Assembly: GCA_014650475.1 (NCBI GenBank)
Contig: BMVA01000032.1
Span: forward strand, 1-44,589
Origin: Streptomyces albogriseolus
GTDB taxonomy: Bacteria > Actinomycetota > Actinomycetes > Streptomycetales > Streptomycetaceae
DNA length: 44,589 bases
Direction: 5' to 3'
Both the position numbers and the translations under genes were made by a program. The notes beneath the pieces were generated by a model. The model saw only the letters and a list, made by a program, of their open reading frames with translations. It did no database searches and was not told where the DNA came from. This document shows positions 1-6,040 of the stretch, one piece after another (positions within the stretch are counted from its first letter, which is position 1; every line of letters begins with the position of its first letter).

Positions 1-463
1 CCAACCGCATGACGTCAATCGCCAAGGCCGTCCTCACCCTGGAGCTGCAACGCTGAAGAAGCTCAATGAACGCATCCGGATGGACCGCCTGCACATCCCA
101 CACAGACAGCTTGTCCGCAGGGAAGTCCTTCAGATTGAACGTGACGATGACCTGCGCCTTCGCGCGAATGGCGGCTGCGAGGACGTGACGATCATCAGGG
201 TCTGGCAGATCAACTATCTCGATCAGTGGTTCATACCCTTTGACTAATACGTCCCGAATCGCGCCAGCCATCAGTTCCCGCGTTCGATTCAACTTGTGCG
301 GGTCCAGGTCGGGTCGGTTCTCCTTCAGGTTGCGAAAGGTCTCGTCGAGGATCTGATCCGTCCACTTCGCTTGCACCAAGCCACCTTGCGCCACGCGGAT
401 GAGGACGTCGCGCAAGGTGCTCGGGTACAGAACGTTGGCGTCGTAGACGGCGATGAAAGCCAT
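1..463 (-). CDS. PIN-domain protein, probable toxin of a toxin-antitoxin pair (3' end cut off)
   Basis: The reading frame starts with ATG at 463 and runs off the left edge, leaving about 154 residues. The N-terminus reads MAFIAVYDANVLYP, a typical PIN start with acidic D8. E41 (ILDETFRNL), D90/D91 (DPDDRHVLAAA) and the TFNLKDF segment with D113 supply the other expected acidic residues. PIN proteins are Mg-dependent ribonucleases and commonly act as VapC-type toxins. The start lies 3 bases after the stop of the upstream DNA-binding partner gene, so the two are surely co-transcribed. RNA target is unknown. It is probably cargo of the integrated element rather than chromosomal. Confidence 0.85.
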   Translation of the reverse strand, partial: MAFIAVYDANVLYPSTLRDVLIRVAQGGLVQAKWTDQILDETFRNLKENRPDLDPHKLNRTRELMAGAIRDVLVKGYEPLIEIVDLPDPDDRHVLAAAIRAKAQVIVTFNLKDFPADKLSVWDVQAVHPDAFIELLQRCSSRVRTALAIDVMRL

Positions 464-466
464 GAC

Positions 467-928
467 CTAGATCATTCCCATCTCCTGGCCGAGCTTGGTG
501 AGCTCATCGGCCACCAGCCGGCGGCGGTGGTCATCCTTCCGCTGGTACTCCAGCAGAGATGACGCAGTGATTCTGCGATGCGTGCCAACGGTCCTGTACT
601 CGATCTCTCCAGCGTCCAACAGCCCGATAAGGAAGGGACGGGACACGTTGAGCATGTCGGCGGCTTGCTGAGTGGTGAGCTCGGCGTCGGAGGGGACGAT
701 AGACACGGCCCGACCCGCTCCCAAGTGGGCGAGCAGTGATGCCAGGAGCTCTACGGCCTCGCGAGGGAGGACCAAGGACTCACGGTCTCCTCCGTCTCGA
801 ACGTTGACTTGAATCTGGGATGCATGCTGATGCTCGGCCAGGTAGCTCCTGACCTTGGCGAGCGCATGATTGGCGGTCTCCTGCTTGTCGTCCGGAAGCT
901 TCACCGGGCGGAAATCAGTCTTGGTCAT
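467..928 (-). CDS. Excisionase-type helix-turn-helix protein, probable antitoxin
   Basis: This 153-residue protein has a C-terminal MerR/excisionase-like DNA-binding fold: LTTQQAADMLNVSRPFL followed by the wing-like RTVGTHRRITASSLLEYQ. Its position immediately upstream of a PIN-domain gene is a known toxin-antitoxin arrangement in actinobacteria in which the HTH protein binds both toxin and promoter. I chose ATG at 928 (MTKTDFRPVK) because a GGGG stretch lies about 8 bases upstream. A GTG at 976 would add 16 residues with no family-like content. Inverted repeats at 1009-1062 lie upstream and could be its operator. Confidence 0.75.
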   Translation of the reverse strand: MTKTDFRPVKLPDDKQETANHALAKVRSYLAEHQHASQIQVNVRDGGDRESLVLPREAVELLASLLAHLGAGRAVSIVPSDAELTTQQAADMLNVSRPFLIGLLDAGEIEYRTVGTHRRITASSLLEYQRKDDHRRRLVADELTKLGQEMGMI

Positions 929-975
929 TTGTGCGCCCCTAGATGCTGTGGGTGGGCGCCAGTGAGAGTCCGCCA

Positions 976-1062
976 CCGTTGGCGCGGCGGCAGGCTGGCG
1001 ACGACGATGGATCCCGTAGCCGTTGGCGCGGTTGCGGGATCCACTGCCGTGAAGGGCAGTGG
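976..1062. promoter_or_regulatory. Cluster of direct and inverted repeats upstream of the antitoxin gene
   Basis: The 12-mer ccgttggcgcgg occurs at 976-987 and again at 1020-1031. The second copy sits inside an inverted repeat ggatcccg/cgggatcc (1009-1016, 1035-1042). A further inverted repeat ccactgcc/ggcagtgg follows (1041-1048, 1055-1062). The position fits an autoregulatory operator for the toxin-antitoxin genes. Integrase arm-type sites are the alternative. The rest of 929-1247 holds the integrase terminator and nothing else I recognise. Confidence 0.5.
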
Positions 1063-1190
1063 TAGGTCTTTGGCGGGTGTTTGGTCGAGTTCAGCGCTGT
1101 CTCACTAATAGAAGTATCCGCAATAAGCGAAACAAACGCAACAGCTGCTGAGCTTCTCGTCCTGGATCATGCCGCTGACGCAGTGACGTA

Positions 1191-1235
1191 GTGCGAGGCG
1201 GGGAAGCCTCAACCTGCGGCTTCCCCGCCTCGCAC
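1191..1235 (-). terminator. Hairpin terminator after the integrase gene
   Basis: A perfect 18-bp inverted repeat, gtgcgaggcggggaagcc (1191-1208) against 1218-1235, with a 9-base loop, lies 12 bases beyond the integrase stop. There is no T-run, as is common for Streptomyces terminators. It separates the element backbone from the toxin-antitoxin genes. Confidence 0.75.
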
Positions 1236-1247
1236 CTCTGTCGATCT

Positions 1248-2450
1248 CTAGGTGAGGGTGTGGCCGAGCTTGCGAAGCGCCTTTCGCTGCTCATCTAGCG
1301 ACGCATGCGCATAGACCTTCATGGTCACTCCGATGTCGCTGTGGCCAACGATCTGCCGGACGATGTGCGGCGGCGCGCCCAGGTTGAGCAGCAGCGATAC
1401 AGCCGAGTGACGCAGATCATGAAATCTGATCTCCAAGCCCAGCCGCTTCCGAAGCGGGTCCCAACTCCGACGCAGATTGTCCGGCTCCAGCGGTGTGCCG
1501 ATGCGGGACGTGAAGATCAGCCCGTGTTCCTTCCATCCCATGCCGGCCGCCGCCCGCTCCTGCGCTTGCCGCTCGCGGTGCTCGCCCAGCGCCTTCACCA
1601 CGAGAGGTGGGAGCGGGACAGTGCGGACTGACGCCAGGGTCTTGGGCCTGACCAACCGCAGCTCCCCGCCGACGCGCTGTAGCGCGCGTTCGATGGTCAG
1701 CGTCTCGCGGTCCAGGTCCACCGCGTCCCAGCGAAGCCCCAGCAGCTCACCCCGCCGCATCCCCAGGACCAGGGCGAGCGCGTAAAGGGCGTGCAACCGG
1801 TCCTCTGCCGACTCCCGGAGCAAGAGCCGGGCGTCCGCGACGCTGAGCCCTTTCCCCATGTCGTACGACGGCGTAGGCACCTGCACGAGCTGGGCGACGT
1901 TCCGTACGATCAGCTCTTCCCGTACGGCGTTCTGCAACGCGTTCCGCAGGACAGCGTGGATGGACTGCACCATGCGGCGGGAGAGCAGCGCCTTGCAGCA
2001 TTCCGCCGCCGCACAGCACTGCGGCTCCGGGCGCTCCTTGTCCCATCCGTGCTTGCAGCACTGGCACTCGGAGGCGACGCGAGCGAGCCACGTCCGGACC
2101 TCCGCGGCTCGCAGAGTACGGATCTTCTTCCGCCCTAGTCCGGGCACGAGGTGGACCCGTACAACACTCTCGTAGCCCTGGTAGGTCTTCGGCCGTCGGT
2201 GGACCTTGACCACGGTGGCGAGCCAGTAGGTCAGGTACTCGTCCAGCCTCATGTTCGTGTCCGGCACGGGGATGCCCTGGTTCTCCTGCGCCTGGAGTTC
2301 GGTGATCTTCTGCCGGACCTCGTCACGGGTCTTTCCGTAGACCGAGACGCGCTTGCGGATACCGCTGGTCGTCGTGACGTACACGCGACCGTGATAGGTG
2401 CCGTCCTTGCGGATGGTGATGCTGCCTTCACCGTTGGCACGCTTGGCCAT
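1248..2450 (-). CDS. int: Site-specific tyrosine integrase of the element
   Basis: This 400-residue tyrosine recombinase should integrate and, with the excisionase, excise the element at a tRNA gene. The catalytic residues are visible: R232 in GMRRGELLGL, H344 and R347 in FHDLRHS, H370 in VGHSD and nucleophile Y380 in KVYAHA. The N-terminal part begins MAKRANGEGSITIRKDG, the usual SAM-like arm-binding start. A Cys-rich insert (ECQCC, QCC, ECC, seven cysteines) lies between the core-binding and catalytic parts and could bind a metal. ATG at 2450 overlaps the excisionase stop by one base (TGATG), so translation is probably coupled. A longer frame back to 2729 only shadows xis and non-coding DNA. 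Confidence 0.95.
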   Translation of the reverse strand: MAKRANGEGSITIRKDGTYHGRVYVTTTSGIRKRVSVYGKTRDEVRQKITELQAQENQGIPVPDTNMRLDEYLTYWLATVVKVHRRPKTYQGYESVVRVHLVPGLGRKKIRTLRAAEVRTWLARVASECQCCKHGWDKERPEPQCCAAAECCKALLSRRMVQSIHAVLRNALQNAVREELIVRNVAQLVQVPTPSYDMGKGLSVADARLLLRESAEDRLHALYALALVLGMRRGELLGLRWDAVDLDRETLTIERALQRVGGELRLVRPKTLASVRTVPLPPLVVKALGEHRERQAQERAAAGMGWKEHGLIFTSRIGTPLEPDNLRRSWDPLRKRLGLEIRFHDLRHSAVSLLLNLGAPPHIVRQIVGHSDIGVTMKVYAHASLDEQRKALRKLGHTLT

Positions 2451-2647
2451 CAGTTGTTGTCCCCCAACTGGTTCTCGATGTAGATGCGTAGGGCATCGGC
2501 CGGGACTCGTCGGGCACGGCCGATCGTGAAGCTCTGGAGTTGCTTGGACCTGATGAGGTCGTAGACCTTGAAGCGGCTGAGACGCAGCGCGGCCATGACC
2601 TCGGGAACCGTGAGCGCTTCGTGGCTCGGGGGCAGGGCGGTGGTCAT
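2450..2647 (-). CDS. xis: Excisionase / MerR-like DNA-binding protein
   Basis: A 65-residue protein with one winged HTH: LTVPEVMAALRLSRFKVYDL followed by FTIGRARRVPADALRIYI. This is the usual excisionase directly preceding an AICE integrase, where it bends attachment-site DNA and favours excision. A GGAGGAG ribosome site lies about 8 bases before ATG 2647. The stop overlaps the integrase start. Upstream lies the GTAGCGG repeat cluster, which may contain its promoter. Confidence 0.9.
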   Translation of the reverse strand: MTTALPPSHEALTVPEVMAALRLSRFKVYDLIRSKQLQSFTIGRARRVPADALRIYIENQLGDNN

Positions 2648-2701
2648 GCGATGACTCCTCCGGGGCAGTCCTGCGGGGGGCCTCTCTGGGGGGCGCTACT
2701 T

Positions 2702-2855
2702 CCGCTACCGCCGCTACCTCGCAGGTCAAGAGCCTGTTGGAGGTAGCGGGAAGGGGTAGCGGTAGCGGATAGGTAGCGGCACGCGATGGCGGTTGCCGCT
2801 ACCCCGTTTGCACTGGTCAAGCGGCGGTTTCGGTGCCCGGTAGCGGAAGTAGCGG
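2702..2855. repeat. Nine GTAGCGG/CCGCTAC iteron-like repeats; candidate replication origin or operator
   Basis: Exact 7-mers occur at 2702, 2711 and 2796 (as CCGCTAC) and at 2743, 2756, 2762, 2773, 2840 and 2849 (as GTAGCGG). The last two overlap the 3' end of the DUF3631 gene; the rest fill the space before xis. Clustered short repeats beside replication genes are typical of iteron origins, and a repressor-binding array is the alternative. I infer an oriV because the neighbouring genes encode a primase-polymerase and a DUF3631 ATPase. Confidence 0.55.
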
Positions 2856-3965
2856 ACTTTCCGGGGGTGGGGGGCAGTAGCGCTGCCATGCGTCGTGCAG
2901 ATCGGTGGCGTAGTAGCCCTTCAGCACGCTCCCGGCGGTCTTGATGTTGCGGGAGGCGATCGGCTCGTTGTCGGCCGTCATGTACTCCGCGAGCATCCGC
3001 GACAGGCGCCGGTTGTCGAGCGGCTTGCCGTTGAGGTCGGCCCACGGGGCATCGTCCAGGGCGTTGAGCCGGTCCAGGATGGCAACGGTGGGCAGGCGGT
3101 CGATGCCGACCATGACGTGGTCGCGTAGGTCGGTCAGCAGTCGCACGCCCAGACTGCCCTTGTCGTTTGCCTTGGATGCCTTGACTAGGGTCACGCACGC
3201 TTGGCGGGCCCGGTCGGGCCAGTGGCCGCCGACGGCGTCGGCGACGGCGAGCAGGGGTTCCCACACGTCCGCCGGCCGGTCGGTCACCCCGTCGGGCATG
3301 TCCGGCCACGCCCCCATGACGCGCCCGCGTGCCTGCTCCGCCCATGCCGCGAGCCGGTCCCGCAGGGCCTGCCCCTCGGCCTCGTGGATGCGGGCCCGGA
3401 AGGGCTCCACCTTCTCGTTCCTGGCCCGGCGGCGCATGCGGATGACGACGGAGCGGCTGAGGATCGTGTCCGGCAGCGAGCCGAGACCGGCGACCGCGAC
3501 CGCACAGTACGAGGGGAAGGCCTGCACGGTCTGCTGTCCGCCGTCACCGATGCACCGGTAGGTGACCCCGGTCCGGCGGTGCCCGGCGTTGAGGAACCCG
3601 CGCAGTTCCTCGTTGTCCCCCGCCTTGGGGCCGAAGACGGTATCGATCTCGTCGAACAGGATGGTGGGCTTGCCGGTGCCGGCGGAGACGGACCGGAACA
3701 GGGCGGCGGCGGAGGCGTTGACGGCCGTCATGGGCTGCGGCACCAGCGTCTCCACGATCTCCAGCGCGCGCGTCTTGCCCGACCCCGGTTCGGGGGACAG
3801 GAAGGCGATGCGGGGGGTGGAGTCGAAGCAGTCGAGCAGGTGCGCGTGGGCGTCCCACAACGTGACGGCGACGAACGCGGCCTCGGTGGGGAAGACGTTG
3901 AACCGTCGGTGGAAGGCTTCCACCTCGTCCAGCAGCGCGGCCCCGTCGATCGTGGTGGGGGTCAT
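2817..3965 (-). CDS. DUF3631-type ATPase, probable replicative helicase of the element
   Basis: This 382-residue protein has a Walker A motif SPEPGSGKT (K64) and a Walker B motif ILFDEID, followed by the conserved DUF3631 C-terminal region. Homologues accompany primase-polymerase genes in AICEs and are thought to supply the ATPase or helicase for element replication; the exact reaction is inferred. ATG 3965 overlaps the stop of the upstream gene (ATGA), so the four replication-region genes behave as one coupled operon. A longer frame to 4136 only shadows the neighbour. The repeat cluster begins within its last codons. Confidence 0.85.
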   Translation of the reverse strand: MTPTTIDGAALLDEVEAFHRRFNVFPTEAAFVAVTLWDAHAHLLDCFDSTPRIAFLSPEPGSGKTRALEIVETLVPQPMTAVNASAAALFRSVSAGTGKPTILFDEIDTVFGPKAGDNEELRGFLNAGHRRTGVTYRCIGDGGQQTVQAFPSYCAVAVAGLGSLPDTILSRSVVIRMRRRARNEKVEPFRARIHEAEGQALRDRLAAWAEQARGRVMGAWPDMPDGVTDRPADVWEPLLAVADAVGGHWPDRARQACVTLVKASKANDKGSLGVRLLTDLRDHVMVGIDRLPTVAILDRLNALDDAPWADLNGKPLDNRRLSRMLAEYMTADNEPIASRNIKTAGSVLKGYYATDLHDAWQRYCPPPPESPLLPLPGTETAA

Positions 3966-4393
3966 GCGGCGTTCCTCCGTTCGGTGCCCAGGGCGGGCAT
4001 GCCGGTGCAGAAGTGCTTGTGCGCGGCGTACTCGGTGACCAGCGCGGCCACGGCGTCCTGCCCGCGGGCGGTGCCGGTGTGCCCGCAGGGGCAGGCGTAG
4101 GCGGCGGTGGGAATGCCGCCGTGCCGCTTGGACCAACGGGCCCCGTCCCAGTGGTGGCGGTAGACCGGCGGGGCGTAGATGCGGAGACCGGGCCGCTCCG
4201 GCGTCGGGTCGGCACTGGGGTGCGCGCCGTCGGCCGGGAACCGCTTCGAGCGAGGAAGAGCAGTGACGACGCCCTTGCGGGCGGCGTCCTTCAGCTCGCC
4301 CACGCCCGCCGTGCTCACAGGTTGTGGGGCGGCGTGCGGGCCGGGGGCCGGTGTGGGTTGGCCTTCCAAGCGGGGGCGGGGTGCGGTGGTCAT
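3962..4393 (-). CDS. Small Cys/His protein between the primase-polymerase and the ATPase
   Basis: A 143-residue protein of unrecognised function. The first half is Pro/Ala-rich and low in complexity. The second half contains WDGARWSKRHGG and a probable metal site, CPCGH followed by HKHFC about 25 residues later. Both ends overlap neighbouring genes by four bases (ATGA), so it is translated together with the replication proteins. A role as accessory replication factor is inferred from position only. Confidence 0.75.
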   Translation of the reverse strand: MTTAPRPRLEGQPTPAPGPHAAPQPVSTAGVGELKDAARKGVVTALPRSKRFPADGAHPSADPTPERPGLRIYAPPVYRHHWDGARWSKRHGGIPTAAYACPCGHTGTARGQDAVAALVTEYAAHKHFCTGMPALGTERRNAA

Positions 4394-5292
4394 GCGGCCT
4401 CCCGCGGGCGGACGGTTCGCAGGCTGCTGTCGAGCGCGCTGCGGATGGTGGTGCGGCACTCGGCAGCGGTGAGTCCGGCCGCCTCGCCCGCCGCTTGGAA
4501 GGCGTCCTCTGCCACGTGGCGGGGGAGGTCGCCCCATGCGACGAACCGACCCACCTTGAACGCGCTGCGATTCAGGGTGGTGTTGCGCAGCCCTTCCGGG
4601 GCGGCGGCCACCGTCGCGCACTCCGCTTCCAGTGCGGCCACGGCCGCGCGGCTGCCGTCGACCGCAGGCGGCCGCAACGGGCCCGCCAAGCACGCGGGAG
4701 CCGGACGCAGGATGCCGAGCAGCCATTCGGGCAGCGGGGCGGTCACAGCGGCGTTCAGCGCCTCGTACCGCCCGGCGGTGACGATGCTTCCGGCGGCGAC
4801 GACGTAGCCACCGGCCGCGCGGGTGTCGACGGACTCCGCGACCGTGCCGGCGGTGTTCGGGAGGTGCACACCGTCCGGGGTGGTGAAGTACAGGTGCGTT
4901 CCGCCGCTCGCGGTCCGCACCCGGTAGGTGGTGGGGACGGCGTGCCCGGCGCGCTCGCAGAGCGCTGCGAAGGTCGCCGCGCCGCAAGGCGCGTCCGAAC
5001 TACCCTTGTCTTTGGGCACGTCCAGGTCGACCACGACCAGCCCCGAGGGGCCGGTGGCGATCCCGACGTTGAACGGCGCTCGCGACCACGCGGCCCGGAT
5101 GCGGGCCTGGTCAGTAGTGGCGCGTTGCTCCCACTTGAGGTGCCCGTCCGCGCACGGGCCGGTGCGGGTGCAGGTCTTCTCTCCGTGCAGGGCGGGCCGC
5201 TTGGTGCCGGGCCGTAACGGGAAGACGTGCCAGCCGCGCGCGGCGGCGTCCAGCGCTGCGCACAGCAGCGCGGAGTGGGGGTCTTGGTTCAT
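4390..5292 (-). CDS. Bifunctional DNA primase/polymerase (prim-pol)
   Basis: A 300-residue protein with the N-terminal prim-pol domain. VVVDLDVP gives the metal-binding D89 and D91, SGGTHLYF is the second conserved motif, and AGGYVVAAGS is the third. The family makes primers and extends them, and initiates replication of excised AICE circles. The N-terminus (ALDAAARGWHVFPLRPGTKRP) is the classic family start, supporting ATG 5292; a GGAG lies about 10 bases upstream within a small inverted repeat. It is followed by overlapping genes for a Cys/His protein and a DUF3631 ATPase, the usual replication set. Confidence 0.92.
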   Translation of the reverse strand: MNQDPHSALLCAALDAAARGWHVFPLRPGTKRPALHGEKTCTRTGPCADGHLKWEQRATTDQARIRAAWSRAPFNVGIATGPSGLVVVDLDVPKDKGSSDAPCGAATFAALCERAGHAVPTTYRVRTASGGTHLYFTTPDGVHLPNTAGTVAESVDTRAAGGYVVAAGSIVTAGRYEALNAAVTAPLPEWLLGILRPAPACLAGPLRPPAVDGSRAAVAALEAECATVAAAPEGLRNTTLNRSAFKVGRFVAWGDLPRHVAEDAFQAAGEAAGLTAAECRTTIRSALDSSLRTVRPREAA

Positions 5293-5380
5293 GCTGGAGG
5301 TCTCCAGTTCCTTGACGGGTGCTGGCTGGACAAGGGCGGTCCCGGTTCTTTGGCGAGATGCGGGGGCCGCCCTTGGCGTA

Positions 5381-5833
5381 CTAGCCGTGGAAGTGGTTGC
5401 GTTTGAACACGGCCCGGCGGATGTTCACTGTGGTCCCGCCCTTGTGGCCGCTCCCGCTGAGCACCTGGACGGCGATCCAGCCGCCGAAGATGACGGCCGC
5501 CAGGATGATGAGCTGGGTGACGAACGCGGTCAGAGCCGCGATGAACGACGTGAGTAACAAAAGCCCGCCGCACACCGCGAGGAACCCGACGCCTCCGAGA
5601 GCGACGTTCACCGCCGTCCGGGAGACGGCCGGCGGGTCGGTGACCGGTTGGGGCTGCGGGTGGTCGATGGCGTAGCCGGTGACGACGCGGCCGTCCGGGA
5701 GGACGATGCTCGCTACCGTCGGCAGCGTGCTCGGCTGCATCGGAATGACCGGCGCCGGGTGGGCGACCGGGGGCGGTATCGGGGTGGGCTGGTGGACTTC
5801 CACGGACCGCTGAGGGGTGTGGTTGGGGTGCAT
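5381..5833 (-). CDS. Small membrane protein, possible Spd (plasmid spread) protein
   Basis: A 150-residue protein with a Pro-rich N-terminal third (about 1-60), then two or three hydrophobic segments (about 73-120: AVNVALGGVGFLAVCGG, LLLLTSFIAALTAF, LIILAAVIFGGWIAVQVL) and a short basic tail. It lies between traB with its candidate transfer locus and the replication genes. Small membrane proteins in this position of Streptomyces plasmids and AICEs take part in intramycelial spread. No specific motif is recognised, so the role is inferred. Confidence 0.7.
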   Translation of the reverse strand: MHPNHTPQRSVEVHQPTPIPPPVAHPAPVIPMQPSTLPTVASIVLPDGRVVTGYAIDHPQPQPVTDPPAVSRTAVNVALGGVGFLAVCGGLLLLTSFIAALTAFVTQLIILAAVIFGGWIAVQVLSGSGHKGGTTVNIRRAVFKRNHFHG

Positions 5834-5925
5834 GCGGAATCCCTTCCGGCGCGTGGCTAGGGAGGCGGAGACACCCCCTTCGGGGTGCCGTGTGGAGGGG
5901 TGTTTCGGGGGTCTGACCTGCGGGC

Positions 5926-6037
5926 CTCCCTGACTCCCTGAACGATCATTCGTGCAGGTCAGGGCCAGGGAGGCGGGTCAGGGAGGTGGTCAGGGAGTTC
6001 TCCCTGCCTCCCTGACCCGCAGCGGGTCGGCTCCCTG
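5926..6037. repeat. Eight CAGGGAG/CTCCCTG repeats just after traB; candidate clt transfer locus
   Basis: Exact copies occur at 5926, 5934, 6000, 6008 and 6031 (as CTCCCTG) and at 5966, 5979 and 5991 (as CAGGGAG). The nearest is 4 bases beyond the traB stop at 6041. Streptomyces TraB proteins are known to recognise arrays of 8-bp repeats (TRS) in the clt locus, often next to or in the end of traB. Location and spacing fit that role. A small hairpin (acacccc/ggggtgt, 5871-5903) lies just beyond. Confidence 0.6.
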
Positions 6038-6040
6038 CGA

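Noticed and set aside
2451-2729. N-terminal extension of the integrase frame
   Set aside because: It overlaps the intact xis gene in another frame and lacks family similarity; ATG 2450 coupled to the xis stop is better.
2693-2860. CRISPR array suggested by the GTAGCGG repeats
   Set aside because: Repeats are only 7 bases, irregularly spaced and in both orientations, without uniform spacers or cas genes.
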